A stretch of 64,000 nucleotides of DNA from G965229605 sp965229605 (GCA_965229605.1 OZ245892.1:496001-560000), one strand, 5' to 3'; shown: positions 7,660-16,760, counted from the stretch's first letter. Translations and numbers: made by a program. The notes: generated from the letters alone by a model not told the origin.

Positions 7660-8781
7660 TTAAAGACCTCTTACGGAGGCAGTCCATTCTGCCTGAACGA
7701 GGGGGTCGTTTTCTTGTTGGGCGTGTTCGGTATAGAGTTTCATAAAGTCCTGAGTGGATAAAAGTTCCCCCAAGGCCCAGACGGTGGCAGCGCGTATCAG
7801 CGGGGAGGAGTCTTCAATTAAAGAATGAATAGCGGGTATTAGCCTTTGATCCTGGCTATTGCCACAAGCAATCAGCACATTGCGTAAAAAGCGGGCCCGA
7901 CCTATGCGTTTGACAGGAGATTTACGAAAGCGGGCGCGAAAGCCGGTTTCGTCCAGCTTGAGCATATCGGCCAGTTGATCAGGTTTCTGTCTGGCTTGAA
8001 ATTCACTTTGCTGACAGGTTACGGCAAATTTATTCCAGGGGCAGACGGCCAGACAATCGTCGCATCCATAGACTCTATTGCCCATTTGACGGCGGAAACC
8101 CCGTGGGATCATGCCTTTATGTTCAATCGTCAGATAAGAAATGCAGCGCCGGGCATCCAGTTGATAGGGGGCGGTAATTGCGCCAGTTGGACAGATATCC
8201 AGACATTTTTGGCACTGCCCGCAATGATTTTCAAAAGGCTTGTCGGGCGGAAGATGAAGGTCGGTGGCAATCGCGCCCAAGAACAGCCAGTTGCCGTGTG
8301 TGCGGGTTAAAAGGTTGGTGTGTTTGCCCTGCCAGCCAATACCTGCCTTGACGGCCAGAGGCTTTTCCATCAAGGGTGCGGTATCGACAAAGAGTTTTAC
8401 ATTGGCTGAAAACTGCTCGGCAATCCAGGAGGCAAGCGGGCGCAGCCGCTTTTTGATCACATCGTGATAGTCAAGATTAAGCGCATAGACTGAAATATTG
8501 GCCCGGTTTTTATCCTTTAAATGCGCCAGAGGATTTGTGTCAGGGCCATAATTGAGCCCGACCATCAAAACAGATTGGGCTTCTTCCCATAAAATATCTG
8601 GTGAGGCGCGTTTATCCGCACGGTCTTTCAACCAGTGCATATCACCATGAAAATTCTTCTCCAGGAAGGCTGCCAGCCCTTCTCCATAGAACGGGTCAAG
8701 CCGTGCAGAAGCTATCCCGGCCCGGTCAAAACCGGCCTCTTTCGCTTTGGCCAGGATATCTGCTTTGATTTGATCTGTCAT
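7660..8781 (-). CDS. queG: Epoxyqueuosine reductase QueG
   Basis: 373 residues. This cobalamin- and Fe-S-dependent enzyme reduces epoxyqueuosine to queuosine at the wobble base of certain tRNAs, the last step of Q biosynthesis. Two [4Fe-4S] motifs are present: CGQCQKCLDICP near 187-198, followed by ARRC, and CDDCLAVCP near 240-250. The N-terminal half holds the cobalamin-binding reductase domain, with 'GLNYGPD' near 75 and 'DTAPLMEKPLAVKAGIGW' near 133-150. A short HEAT-like helical tail follows (about 300-373). Length is typical. It is transcribed convergently with the PrpF-like gene (18-base gap) and divergently from the TVP38 fusion gene. The need for cobalamin fits the presence of cob genes in the window. 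Confidence 0.92.
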   Translation of the reverse strand: MTDQIKADILAKAKEAGFDRAGIASARLDPFYGEGLAAFLEKNFHGDMHWLKDRADKRASPDILWEEAQSVLMVGLNYGPDTNPLAHLKDKNRANISVYALNLDYHDVIKKRLRPLASWIAEQFSANVKLFVDTAPLMEKPLAVKAGIGWQGKHTNLLTRTHGNWLFLGAIATDLHLPPDKPFENHCGQCQKCLDICPTGAITAPYQLDARRCISYLTIEHKGMIPRGFRRQMGNRVYGCDDCLAVCPWNKFAVTCQQSEFQARQKPDQLADMLKLDETGFRARFRKSPVKRIGRARFLRNVLIACGNSQDQRLIPAIHSLIEDSSPLIRAATVWALGELLSTQDFMKLYTEHAQQENDPLVQAEWTASVRGL

Positions 8782-8882
8782 AATCCGTGAAATGATTGGT
8801 TATTTGCGGGCGTAACGTCTATACCGTGAAAACGAACATAAAATAAACAACCCGCCCTGACACTCATCTATATAGAAAAACC

Positions 8883-11072
8883 ATGACGACATTAAAACAT
8901 CGGATAACATCTTTCGGGCGGTGGGGGCTTTTGGCTCTGATTGCCCTGCTTATACTCGGCTTTTTTGCACTTGGGCTTGATCAGCATTTTTCACTCGACG
9001 GTGCGCGCGCCGCCGTTGCTGAATTCGAATCACTGAAAACCCAAAACCCGCTCTTGCTAGGGCTTGCTTTCTTTGCAGTATATTGCGTGATGAGCACACT
9101 CTCAATCCCGGGGGCTGTCTGGATTACCCTGGCCAGCGGGGCTCTGTTCGGCTTGGTCTGGGGAACCGTGATTGTCTCTTTTGCTTCCTCCCTTGGTGCA
9201 ACCGGGGCCATGCTGGTTGCTCGCTATATTCTGCGCGATCATGTTGTCTCGCGCTACGGGCAAAAGATGGAACCCTTCCTCAACGGAATGCAAAAAGACG
9301 GTTTGTCCTATCTGCTTTCCCTGCGGCTTTTGCCAATCGTTCCCTATTTCCTGATCAACCTCGCCATGGGCCTGACAACAATGCGCTGGCCCGTCTTTTA
9401 TATCGCCAGCCAGATCGGCATGTTGCCCGGCACCATTATCTTTGTCAATGCGGGGGCGCAGCTTGGGCAAATTCGTAGCCTTGATGACGTCACCTCGCCG
9501 GGGCTTATTTTCTCGCTATGTCTGCTTGCGCTGCTGCCGATTGTCGGGCGGGTGGGGGCCAGCAAATATGCACAGGCGCGACGCTTGCGCGGGTTCAAAC
9601 GACCCAAAACATTTGATCGCGATTTGCTGGTGATCGGGGCCGGAGCGGCTGGCCTGTCAGCGGCTTATGCAGGAAGCCTTTCTCATGCCAAGACAACTTT
9701 GATTGAAGTTGATGAAATGGGTGGCGATTGCCTCAATCGGGGATGCGTTCCAAGCAAGGCTTTGATTGCGGCTGCCCACAAGTCCCCAAAAACTGACTTT
9801 TCTGCGGCAATGGCAGGGGTTGAGCAGGCTATCACAGCCATCGCGCCACATGACAGTGTTGAGCGGTATAACAGCCTCGGGGTTGAAGTGCTGAAAGGCC
9901 GGGCTAAGTTCATTGATCCCTGGCAGGTTGAAATCACAACACAGGCAGAAAAAAAGACCTTGAGTGCGCGGCGCCTTGTGATTGCAACCGGTGCCAAGCC
10001 CTTTATTCCGCCGATTTCTGGCCTTGAGGAGGTGGGATATGTCACCACGGACAGTTTGTGGGATTGTCTGGCAAGCTGGAAGAACGGGCCGCCATCGCCT
10101 TTTATTGTGCTAGGTGGCGGGCCAATAGGCTGTGAGCTTGCGCAAGCCATGTCGCAGCTTGGAGCCGATGTCACGGTGGTGGAGGCACAACCGCATTTAC
10201 TTGGCGTTGAGGACCTTGCCGTTTCGCAAGCTCTTGAAGCGGGTCTGGCGCGGGCGGGTGTGACGGTTCTGACCAATGCAACTGCGCAATCCTGCCGTCC
10301 TGACAATAGCACAGGCGATAAGTCACATGGAGGCCATTTGCAGGTCACAATAAAGACTGAAGACGGGTCCACCAGCAGCAAAGATATGCCTTTCGCGCTT
10401 TTGCTGGTGGCGGTTGGGCGACGGCCAGATTTTTCGTCGCTTGGCATAGAAGATTTTGATCTGTTGCAGGAAGGGAAATTGTCTGTGGATCGCCATCAGC
10501 GCACCCGGCTTGATCATATTTATGCGGCAGGCGATGCGGTTTCCAGGCTGCAATTTACGCCGGTTGCCGGGAATCAAGGATGGATTGCCGCAGCCAATGC
10601 GTTATTTGCGCCCTTTGTGCGCTTGCGGCCAGAACAAAAGCTGATCCCGCGAGTGACGTTCAGTGACCCGGAAATCGCGCGGGTCGGGCTTAATCAAAAA
10701 GAAGCCGATGCCGCGAATATCTCTTATGAATCAACGCGCTTTCCTTTTGATGAAATTGACCGGTCTCTGGTGGCCCGCACGCAAAAGCCGCATGCGGCTG
10801 ACGGCTGGATTGAGGTCTTGACCGTGCCGGGACGAGACAAGATCATCGGGGTCACGATTGTCGGCGATGGGGCAGGTGAGATGATTGCCCTGTTCACACT
10901 GGCGATGAGTCGCGGGATGGGGCTTAAACATTTAATGGGGATTATCTATGCCTATCCGACGGTGACAGAGGCTGCGCGTTATGCGGCAGCGGCCTGGCGC
11001 AAGGCGCATAGTCCCGGCTGGATTGAAGGTCCGCTGATGCGCTATCACGCCTGGCGGCGCGGCAGCAAATAA
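8883..11072 (+). CDS. TVP38/TMEM64 membrane domain fused to FAD-dependent disulfide reductase
   Basis: 729 residues in two parts. Residues about 15-225 are a multi-pass SNARE-associated/TVP38 (DedA-like) domain, with helices near 14-32, 56-110, 150-190 and 205-222 and the family motif region PGAVWITLASGALFG. A short basic linker leads to a class I pyridine nucleotide-disulfide oxidoreductase: FAD motif GAGAAG at 252-257, redox pair Cys283/Cys288 (GGDCLNRGCVPSK), a second dinucleotide fold (VLGGGPIGCELA) near 415, and a dimerisation domain ending in YAYPTVTEAARYAA. The CVPSK active site resembles mercuric reductase and dihydrolipoamide dehydrogenase, but no mer genes or N-terminal metal-binding domain are present. 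It probably does membrane-attached thiol or quinone redox chemistry; the substrate is unknown. Confidence 0.85.
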   Translation: MTTLKHRITSFGRWGLLALIALLILGFFALGLDQHFSLDGARAAVAEFESLKTQNPLLLGLAFFAVYCVMSTLSIPGAVWITLASGALFGLVWGTVIVSFASSLGATGAMLVARYILRDHVVSRYGQKMEPFLNGMQKDGLSYLLSLRLLPIVPYFLINLAMGLTTMRWPVFYIASQIGMLPGTIIFVNAGAQLGQIRSLDDVTSPGLIFSLCLLALLPIVGRVGASKYAQARRLRGFKRPKTFDRDLLVIGAGAAGLSAAYAGSLSHAKTTLIEVDEMGGDCLNRGCVPSKALIAAAHKSPKTDFSAAMAGVEQAITAIAPHDSVERYNSLGVEVLKGRAKFIDPWQVEITTQAEKKTLSARRLVIATGAKPFIPPISGLEEVGYVTTDSLWDCLASWKNGPPSPFIVLGGGPIGCELAQAMSQLGADVTVVEAQPHLLGVEDLAVSQALEAGLARAGVTVLTNATAQSCRPDNSTGDKSHGGHLQVTIKTEDGSTSSKDMPFALLLVAVGRRPDFSSLGIEDFDLLQEGKLSVDRHQRTRLDHIYAAGDAVSRLQFTPVAGNQGWIAAANALFAPFVRLRPEQKLIPRVTFSDPEIARVGLNQKEADAANISYESTRFPFDEIDRSLVARTQKPHAADGWIEVLTVPGRDKIIGVTIVGDGAGEMIALFTLAMSRGMGLKHLMGIIYAYPTVTEAARYAAAAWRKAHSPGWIEGPLMRYHAWRRGSK

Positions 11073-11077
11073 AGGCT

Positions 11078-11614
11078 TTATTTCACTTGCCGCCAGCCGC
11101 CGGAGTCCTCTTGAAAATAGCTTGGAGATAGAGAATTCTCTTTATCTTCCTTCCAGCGGACACGGGCGGCTTTTAAAGAATCTTCGCGGTTTCCATCAAA
11201 GAAGCGGCAGATACGACTATAGTTGTCCGGGACATTAACGGCTGCGTCTGACAGGACAAACAAGACGTGCGGTTGATTGATCAGATGGGTTTCATCCATG
11301 CCTAGCAAGGCGGGATAGTCCTTTACAGACTCATCAAACGCATCAGGCTTTATAAGCGAATGCGGAATAAAGGATTCTGGATTATGGGTCCAGATGGCAT
11401 CATCCAGACGCTTTAATATATCGAGGCTGGATGAAAGAATCCCGACCCGCCAGCCGTTTTCAAGGCTGCGCTCGACAAGTTGTGGCACGGCTTGATCAAG
11501 CGGGGTGCGCATAAGGTGGTAATAGCGCACATCTGGCTTTTTCCCTATATCTGCGCCCGTATTCTTTTCCCCTGTATTATGTTCTTCTGATTGGGGAGCC
11601 GATTCTGTATCCAT
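11078..11614 (-). CDS. holC: DNA polymerase III chi subunit HolC
   Basis: 178 residues. The core (about 28-160) matches HolC: it starts with VRYYHLMRTPLDQAVPQLVERSLENGWR and contains 'LDDAIWTHNPESFIPHSL' and 'HVLFVLSDAAVNVP'. Chi, with psi, links the clamp loader to single-stranded-DNA-binding protein. The first 27 residues are an acidic, charged extension beyond the usual family start. The start is nevertheless supported because its ATG overlaps the pepA stop codon (TAATG), which indicates coupling. The arrangement pepA-holC is common in Proteobacteria. Confidence 0.88.
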   Translation of the reverse strand: MDTESAPQSEEHNTGEKNTGADIGKKPDVRYYHLMRTPLDQAVPQLVERSLENGWRVGILSSSLDILKRLDDAIWTHNPESFIPHSLIKPDAFDESVKDYPALLGMDETHLINQPHVLFVLSDAAVNVPDNYSRICRFFDGNREDSLKAARVRWKEDKENSLSPSYFQEDSGGWRQVK

Positions 11615-13134
11615 TAGCCGAAATTATCTGTCAGCCAGTGATGGAGAAGCCGCACCCCGAATCCGGCGGCACCTTTGGGAACGGTTGGCTTGTCATAGGT
11701 GTTCCAGGCGGCTCCGGCGATATCAATATGGGCCCATTCTGTATCTTTGACAAAACGCCGCAGGAAACGGGCGGCAGTGATCGCGCCCGGACTTCTTGAA
11801 CTGGCAGTATTGCGGACATCGGCAATATCAGATTTGATATAGCGGTCATAATCCGGGTCCAGCGGCATGGGCCAGATTCGCTCCCCACTGGCGCGGCTGG
11901 CTGCCATCAGCTGGTCGGATAATGTTTTGCTGTCGCTGAAAATCCCGGCATATTCATAGCCAAGCGCGGTAACAATGGCCCCGGTCAAGGTTGCCAGATC
12001 GATAATCACCCGGGGTTTCAGTCTGGTTTCTGTATAATGGAGGGCATCGGCCAGAACCAGCCGTCCTTCGGCATCGGTATTGATAATTTCGATGGTTTGC
12101 CCGGACATGGACTTTACAACATCGCCGGGCCGCTGGGCGGCACCGTCTGGCATATTTTCAACCAGCCCGACGACTCCAACCAGGTTGATTTTTGCCTTGC
12201 GCCCGGCGGCTGCGTGCATGGTTCCGATAACCGCGCCAGACCCGCCCATGTCCCATTTCATTTCCTCCATCCCTGCCGAAGACTTGATAGAAATCCCGCC
12301 GGTATCAAAGGTCACCCCTTTGCCAACCAGAGCTACCGGGGCCGCATTTTTGGCCCCGCCATTCCAGCGCATAATGACCAGTAAACTTTCGTTCGCCGAG
12401 CCTTGCCCGACCCCAAGCAGGGCATTCATACCCAGCTTGCGCATTTTTGATTCGTTTAGAATTTCGACCTCAACCCCCAATTCTTGAAGTTCCTGGCATT
12501 TTTCGGCAAGGGTTTTCGGATAAATGACATTGGCGGGCTCGCTGACAATATCACGAGTGAAGAAAACGGCGTTCGCTAGCGCGGTCATATCTTTTTGCTG
12601 CTTACGGGCGGCATTGAGGTGATCCTTGGGAACCTCGATCACAATTTTACGCAACGTGGGTTTTTCTTTCGCAGGGGTTTTTGTGAAATATTTAGAAAAA
12701 TGATAGGTGCCAAGCAACATGCCAAAGCCTATTTCTGCGGCAATCTGGCCGGTGGTCTGATCGCCACTTGATGTCAGTTCATCCAGCACCAGCGTGAGAT
12801 TTTTAACCCCTTTTTTCTGGGCTTCCTTGGCCAGACGTCCGCCTAAATCCTGCCACTTCAAAAGCGACGGCGAATTGCCGCAGCCAAGCAGAAAAACATA
12901 ATCGGGCTGGAAGGGTTTGTCGGAATCATGTGCTCCGGTCGGGGCTGGAAGAATGACGCAATCCCCCAGGCTGCCATCGACCCGGGATACATTCCAGGCC
13001 CGATCCAGCGCACCAGACAGCATTTTATCCAGGTGCGACGTTGACTGGTGAAAGCCCCCCGATGAATCAGCCAGCACCGCATAGGCACCCTTGGCATCAA
13101 AATTTTTATGGGCTTTAAAGGAAAGATCAATCAT
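11614..13134 (-). CDS. pepA: Leucyl aminopeptidase PepA
   Basis: 506 residues, the normal length for the M17 family. The N-terminal macro-like domain spans about 1-170. The C-terminal catalytic domain carries the dinuclear-metal signatures: VGKGVTFDTGGISIK (Lys and Asp ligands), then the family signature NTDAEGRLVLADAL (Asp and Glu ligands, bicarbonate-binding Arg). It removes N-terminal residues from peptides in the cytoplasm; in E. coli PepA also acts as an accessory protein in Xer recombination at plasmid sites. The ATG at 13134 is chosen because GGAGG lies 6 bases upstream; a TTG at 13158 would lack this. The gene follows rsmD on the same strand after about 60 bases and overlaps holC. Confidence 0.93.
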   Translation of the reverse strand: MIDLSFKAHKNFDAKGAYAVLADSSGGFHQSTSHLDKMLSGALDRAWNVSRVDGSLGDCVILPAPTGAHDSDKPFQPDYVFLLGCGNSPSLLKWQDLGGRLAKEAQKKGVKNLTLVLDELTSSGDQTTGQIAAEIGFGMLLGTYHFSKYFTKTPAKEKPTLRKIVIEVPKDHLNAARKQQKDMTALANAVFFTRDIVSEPANVIYPKTLAEKCQELQELGVEVEILNESKMRKLGMNALLGVGQGSANESLLVIMRWNGGAKNAAPVALVGKGVTFDTGGISIKSSAGMEEMKWDMGGSGAVIGTMHAAAGRKAKINLVGVVGLVENMPDGAAQRPGDVVKSMSGQTIEIINTDAEGRLVLADALHYTETRLKPRVIIDLATLTGAIVTALGYEYAGIFSDSKTLSDQLMAASRASGERIWPMPLDPDYDRYIKSDIADVRNTASSRSPGAITAARFLRRFVKDTEWAHIDIAGAAWNTYDKPTVPKGAAGFGVRLLHHWLTDNFG

Positions 13135-13196
13135 CGGAGGCCTCCAGTTTGGTGACAAATATCAATAGTTGTTTCATCCTACCTACTCTCAAGAGA

Positions 13197-13838
13197 TCAG
13201 GCAATATTTTCATCTTGTCTGATGATGAAGCAAAAAGTAGCATCGTTGGTCTGGTGGCAGCGCAGCAGGTGAAAGCCGGGATCGGGGTTATTTGCGAAAA
13301 TCTGTGTCTGATCAGAGAGCGGGGCGATTTGTAGAATCAATAGCCCGTTTGGTTCAAGCCAGGGTTTGTCAAGAATGGGTTTAATCAGATCGTCGGGGGG
13401 TAAAAGCCCATAGGGCGGGTCCAGAAACACGAGATCATAGCGGGTGGGAGGCATCAGCTTTCGATAGTCGGTTTTTCTGACCTCGCCAGAATCCTGAAAG
13501 GCAAGTTTGGACAGATTTTGATGAATAACGGTGCAGGCTGGTGCGTGCTGATCGACAAAGAGAGCGGACTGTGCCCCACGGCTGAGCGCTTCGAGTCCCA
13601 GGGCTCCGCTTCCGGCACAAAGATCGGCAATTTTAAGTCCGTTTAAGCGGTGCTTGCCGACGGGGCCTAATCTATGGAGGTCCTGCGCATGGAGGAGAAT
13701 ATCAAACAGGCTGGCGCGGCTGCGTCCGGTTGTCGGGCGGGTATGGGTTGCAAGGGCGGGGGTATGCAAGTGAGCCCCGCGCCGTATGCCGCGAATGATT
13801 TTGGGAACCGTAATTTTAGAAGAGGATGATTTCTTCAT
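13197..13838 (-). CDS. rsmD: 16S rRNA (guanine(966)-N2)-methyltransferase RsmD
   Basis: 213 residues. A Rossmann-fold methyltransferase with the SAM loop 'IADLCAGSGALGLEALSRGA' and the N-methyltransferase catalytic motif DPPY in VFLDPPYGLL. The N-terminal segment, IIRGIRRGAHLHTP followed by RPTTGRSRASLFDIL, is diagnostic for RsmD, which methylates G966 of 16S rRNA in the 30S subunit. The ATG at 13838 is taken rather than an upstream one in the same frame, because the extra 30 residues would overlap recO and match nothing in the family. The recO stop lies 4 bases upstream, so the two genes are co-transcribed. The protein has a Ser/Lys-rich N-terminal extension of about 10 residues. Confidence 0.9.
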   Translation of the reverse strand: MKKSSSSKITVPKIIRGIRRGAHLHTPALATHTRPTTGRSRASLFDILLHAQDLHRLGPVGKHRLNGLKIADLCAGSGALGLEALSRGAQSALFVDQHAPACTVIHQNLSKLAFQDSGEVRKTDYRKLMPPTRYDLVFLDPPYGLLPPDDLIKPILDKPWLEPNGLLILQIAPLSDQTQIFANNPDPGFHLLRCHQTNDATFCFIIRQDENIA

Positions 13839-13842
13839 GGAT

Positions 13843-14586
13843 TTAATCTGCGGCCATGACGGATTGAGCCAGCCAGACCCGCGCCTGAGGCAGGCCGGTT
13901 GTACCGGCTTGCGGGTTGATATGAGCAAGCGGCCCGTGTTCCAGAAAATAGGCCGTGAGTGCCAATCCCTGCCTGATTTGTTGGTTATCAGACAGGTTAT
14001 GGTCGGTTCCGGTCAGAAAGTTTGGCAAGGTCAGGAGCCGGTCATGATAGGGCAGTCCCGCCAACCGACTGACCGCGCGGCCACTTTTGGGCGAGACATA
14101 GACAAGATCGTCGGTTTGCCCGGTTGCAGCACAGCAGGAAAGATTCAATCCATAGCCGCATTCACGCAGAAAAGCGACTTCCCAGCGGATATAAATTTCA
14201 AGCCAATAGTCAACGCGTAGCGCAACAATCATGGCTTCAAGATCATCAAAGGCCTCCGGGTGGGGTTCGGATTCGGGCAGGCACAGGCGCACCAGATCAA
14301 CTGCCGAGCGCAGGCCTGAAAGCCGGTTGGGCATGGCAAGATAATCGGCACTATAGGCCGCCAGAGATTCAACCTCAAAACGGCCCAGCTGATCAGCCAG
14401 TCGGGCGCGCCAATGAACATGGATTTTATTGCCGGGTTGGATCAGGCCTTTATTGCGGCGGGACAGGCCTCCGCGCACCAGGCCGCCGCGCACCCCGTTT
14501 TCCCGGGTCAGCACGTTAATAATGGCATCACTTTCGCCATGCGGGCGGGCCGCCAGCACAAGGGCCTGATCAGACCATTCGGGAAT
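13843..14586 (-). CDS. recO: DNA repair protein RecO, apparently with a non-canonical ATT start
   Basis: RecO loads RecA in the RecFOR recombinational repair pathway. The protein has the N-terminal OB-fold sequence EWSDQALVLAARPHGESDA and a C-terminal helical domain with two Cys (LNLSCCAATG near 155). The conserved first strand (E-W-x-D-x-A) lies upstream of the first GTG (14557-14559). The frame between that strand and the preceding in-frame stop at 14608-14610 contains no ATG, GTG or TTG. The only plausible initiator is ATT at 14584-14586, giving (M)PEWSDQ, the spot where the family starts, with GGGG a few bases upstream. The alternatives are initiation at GTG 14559 with loss of the first strand, or a base error. 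The stop is 4 bases from rsmD. Confidence 0.85.
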   Translation of the reverse strand: MPEWSDQALVLAARPHGESDAIINVLTRENGVRGGLVRGGLSRRNKGLIQPGNKIHVHWRARLADQLGRFEVESLAAYSADYLAMPNRLSGLRSAVDLVRLCLPESEPHPEAFDDLEAMIVALRVDYWLEIYIRWEVAFLRECGYGLNLSCCAATGQTDDLVYVSPKSGRAVSRLAGLPYHDRLLTLPNFLTGTDHNLSDNQQIRQGLALTAYFLEHGPLAHINPQAGTTGLPQARVWLAQSVMAAD

Positions 14587-14642
14587 TGGTTTAGCCCCGG
14601 CAGAATATTAAACGCGGATTCTTTGGTGTGGATAAGGGCGGG

Positions 14643-14990
14643 TTATTCGGTTGTAAAACTTTCTCCACAACCGCAGCGGCCTGTTTCGTTTGGGTTTTCA
14701 AAGACAAAGCCACTTTGCAGTTTCCCTTCCTGATAGTCGATGGTCGATCCGATCAGGAACATTACCGCCGCCGGGTCAATCAGAATGGTCACCCCGTCTT
14801 GCGTGATTTCTTCTTCAAACCGCTTCCGTTCGCGGGCATAATCGACAACGTAAGACAGACCAGAACAGCCTTTGTTCGATACGCCGACCCGCAGTCCAAT
14901 CACATCTTCCTCTGCCCGGTTCATCAGGCTCTTAACGCGCAAAACAGCGTTTTGCGTCAGGGTCAGGGCAGCTTTTTCGGTTGCAAGCAT
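14643..14990 (-). CDS. sufA: A-type iron-sulfur carrier SufA
   Basis: 115 residues of the HesB/IscA/SufA family. The three cluster-binding cysteines are present: Cys42 in NKGCSGLSY, and Cys106 and Cys108 in RCGCGESF near the C-terminus. A-type carriers accept Fe-S clusters from the SufBCD scaffold and pass them to apo-enzymes. It is the last gene of the suf operon, 11 bases after sufT. IscA or ErpA share the same motifs, so the name rests on the suf context. recO follows after a 56-base gap with no clear terminator, so some read-through is likely. Confidence 0.9.
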   Translation of the reverse strand: MLATEKAALTLTQNAVLRVKSLMNRAEEDVIGLRVGVSNKGCSGLSYVVDYARERKRFEEEITQDGVTILIDPAAVMFLIGSTIDYQEGKLQSGFVFENPNETGRCGCGESFTTE

Positions 14991-15001
14991 CGTTGGGTCT
15001 C

Positions 15002-15472
15002 CTACCAGATATCAAGTGCCATGCGGGCATCATCCGACATGCGTGAAGGCTCCCACGGCGGAGTCCAGGTCAATGTCACCGTGACCTTTCCAACCCCGTC
15101 AACGGCTGCAACAGTCTGTGCCACCTGCATCGGCATTTCCCCTGCGACAGGACAGGCGGGGGCGGTCAATGTCATCAAAATAGACCAGTCTCCATGTGTG
15201 CCCTCGTTCATGGAACATTCATAAATCAGCCCCAGATCATAGATATTCACAGGGATTTCAGGATCATGGACTGTTTTCAAGGCCTCGATCAGGTTCTCTT
15301 CGCTGGCCAGAGCCGTTTCAGGATCAAGGGGTTCGCCAGCTTCGGCCTTGTCGCCTTCGTTGGCTGTTTGCTCTCCCATCATGCCCAGATAGGGATGCGG
15401 CATCAAACCGGGCGGAAACTCCGGCAGCGGCGGTGCATCAAATTCATCGGCCGAGGCATCGTCTTTATTCAT
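15002..15472 (-). CDS. sufT: SufT / DUF59-family Fe-S assembly protein
   Basis: 156 residues. Residues about 50-150 are a MIP18/DUF59 domain, with the family strings VHDPEIPVNIYDLGLIY and LTAPACPVAGEMP, the latter carrying the conserved Cys. SufT-type proteins help Fe-S cluster maturation. The first 50 residues are an acidic, Pro-rich extension (PLPEFPPGLMPHP) commonly seen in alphaproteobacterial homologues. It sits between sufS and sufA with gaps of 21 and 11 bases. PaaD in phenylacetate operons shares the domain, but the context rules it out here. Confidence 0.88.
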   Translation of the reverse strand: MNKDDASADEFDAPPLPEFPPGLMPHPYLGMMGEQTANEGDKAEAGEPLDPETALASEENLIEALKTVHDPEIPVNIYDLGLIYECSMNEGTHGDWSILMTLTAPACPVAGEMPMQVAQTVAAVDGVGKVTVTLTWTPPWEPSRMSDDARMALDIW

Positions 15473-15493
15473 TCATCTAAATCCCTAAAAGCC

Positions 15494-16756
15494 TTAATCT
15501 CGTAACAGCTTGATTGATTTTTCAACCCCTTCAACCAGTCGGTCAATATCCTCAAATCGGTTATAGACTCCGAAGGAGGCCCGGGTTGACCCCGATATGC
15601 CCAGGAATTCATGCAAAGGTTCCGCGCAATGTAGCCCGGTTCGCACCGCAATTCCCTGCTGATCAAGCATCATTGCAAGATCATGCGGGTGGACACCATC
15701 GACTGTAAAGGTGACCACCGGTCCCTTTTCAGCGGCTTTTCCGTGGATCGTCAACCCGTCAATAGCCTCCAGCCGTTCATGAGCATAATATGTGAGCTTT
15801 TGTTCATGGCTGGCAATAGATTCCAGTCCGGTCTCCTGAATAAATTCAATGGCGGCTTTTAAGGCAAAGGCTTCCAGAATAGGCGGCGTTCCGGCTTCAA
15901 ACCGGGCAGGGGGCAGGGCAAAGCTGGTGCTGGAATAGCTCACCCGGTCAATCATTTCTCCACCAGACAGGAAAGGCGGCAGATCGCACAGCAATTCATA
16001 TTTGCCATAAAGAACCCCGATCCCGGTTGGCCCATAGACTTTATGCCCGGTAAAAACATAGAAATCACAGCCGATATCTTTCATATCAAGACGGATATGC
16101 GGGGCTGCTTGCGAGCCATCAATCAGCACTTTTGCCCCGGCTTTATGGGCCAGGCGAGTCATCTCTTTGACAGGGTTGATGGTGCCCAGCACGTTCGATA
16201 CATGGGCAAAGGCCACAAGTTTTGTTCGTTCAGTGAGCAGTTCTGTGAATTTATCCAGCCGCAAGTTGCCATTGCTATCAATCGGGGCGACTTTCAGCGT
16301 TGCGCCGGTGCGTTTGGCGGCTAATTGCCAGGGGACAAGATTGGCATGATGTTCCATGCCGGTGATCAGAATTTCATCGCCTTCACGGATAAAAGCCTCG
16401 CTAAAAGAATAGGCCACCAGATTGATGGCATTGGTCGCGCTGGCTGTGAAAATAATCTCCTCAGCCCGGTTTGCCCCCAGAAAATTGCGGACAGTTTCGC
16501 GGGTGGCTTCAAATTCTGTCGTGCAGTCTTCTGAAAAGCGATAGGCTCCACGGTGCACATTGGCATAGGACTGACGGATGCTGGATTCTATCGCCTGTAA
16601 AACGCATAAAGGCTTTTGTGCCGAAGCTGCACTATCCAGAAACACAAGCGGATGACCATTCACTTTTTGTGAAAAAATCGGAAATTGCGCCCGGACCTCT
16701 TCAAGGTCCGACGAGGATGTCACGTCTTCAGCAGGGCTTATCGCAGCAACAGACAT
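15494..16756 (-). CDS. sufS: Cysteine desulfurase SufS
   Basis: 420 residues. A PLP-dependent class V aminotransferase-fold enzyme that converts cysteine to alanine and a protein-bound persulfide for cluster assembly. The PLP lysine is Lys239 in YVFTGHKVYGPTG, and the catalytic Cys377 lies in RTGLHCAEPLH. The spacing and the loop HCAEPLH are typical of group II (SufS) rather than group I (IscS/NifS). The HANVHRGA-like segment (YANVHRGAYRFSE) near 64-76 is also diagnostic. It begins 4 bases after the sufD stop. No separate sufE or sufU lies in the operon, so the sulfur-transfer partner must be elsewhere. Confidence 0.94.
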   Translation of the reverse strand: MSVAAISPAEDVTSSSDLEEVRAQFPIFSQKVNGHPLVFLDSAASAQKPLCVLQAIESSIRQSYANVHRGAYRFSEDCTTEFEATRETVRNFLGANRAEEIIFTASATNAINLVAYSFSEAFIREGDEILITGMEHHANLVPWQLAAKRTGATLKVAPIDSNGNLRLDKFTELLTERTKLVAFAHVSNVLGTINPVKEMTRLAHKAGAKVLIDGSQAAPHIRLDMKDIGCDFYVFTGHKVYGPTGIGVLYGKYELLCDLPPFLSGGEMIDRVSYSSTSFALPPARFEAGTPPILEAFALKAAIEFIQETGLESIASHEQKLTYYAHERLEAIDGLTIHGKAAEKGPVVTFTVDGVHPHDLAMMLDQQGIAVRTGLHCAEPLHEFLGISGSTRASFGVYNRFEDIDRLVEGVEKSIKLLRD

Positions 16757-16760
16757 CGGA

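Noticed and set aside
8883..11072. Mercuric reductase and mercury resistance
   Set aside because: The CVPSK active site is shared by many disulfide reductases. There are no merR/T/P genes, no heavy-metal domain, and the N-terminus is a TVP38 membrane domain.
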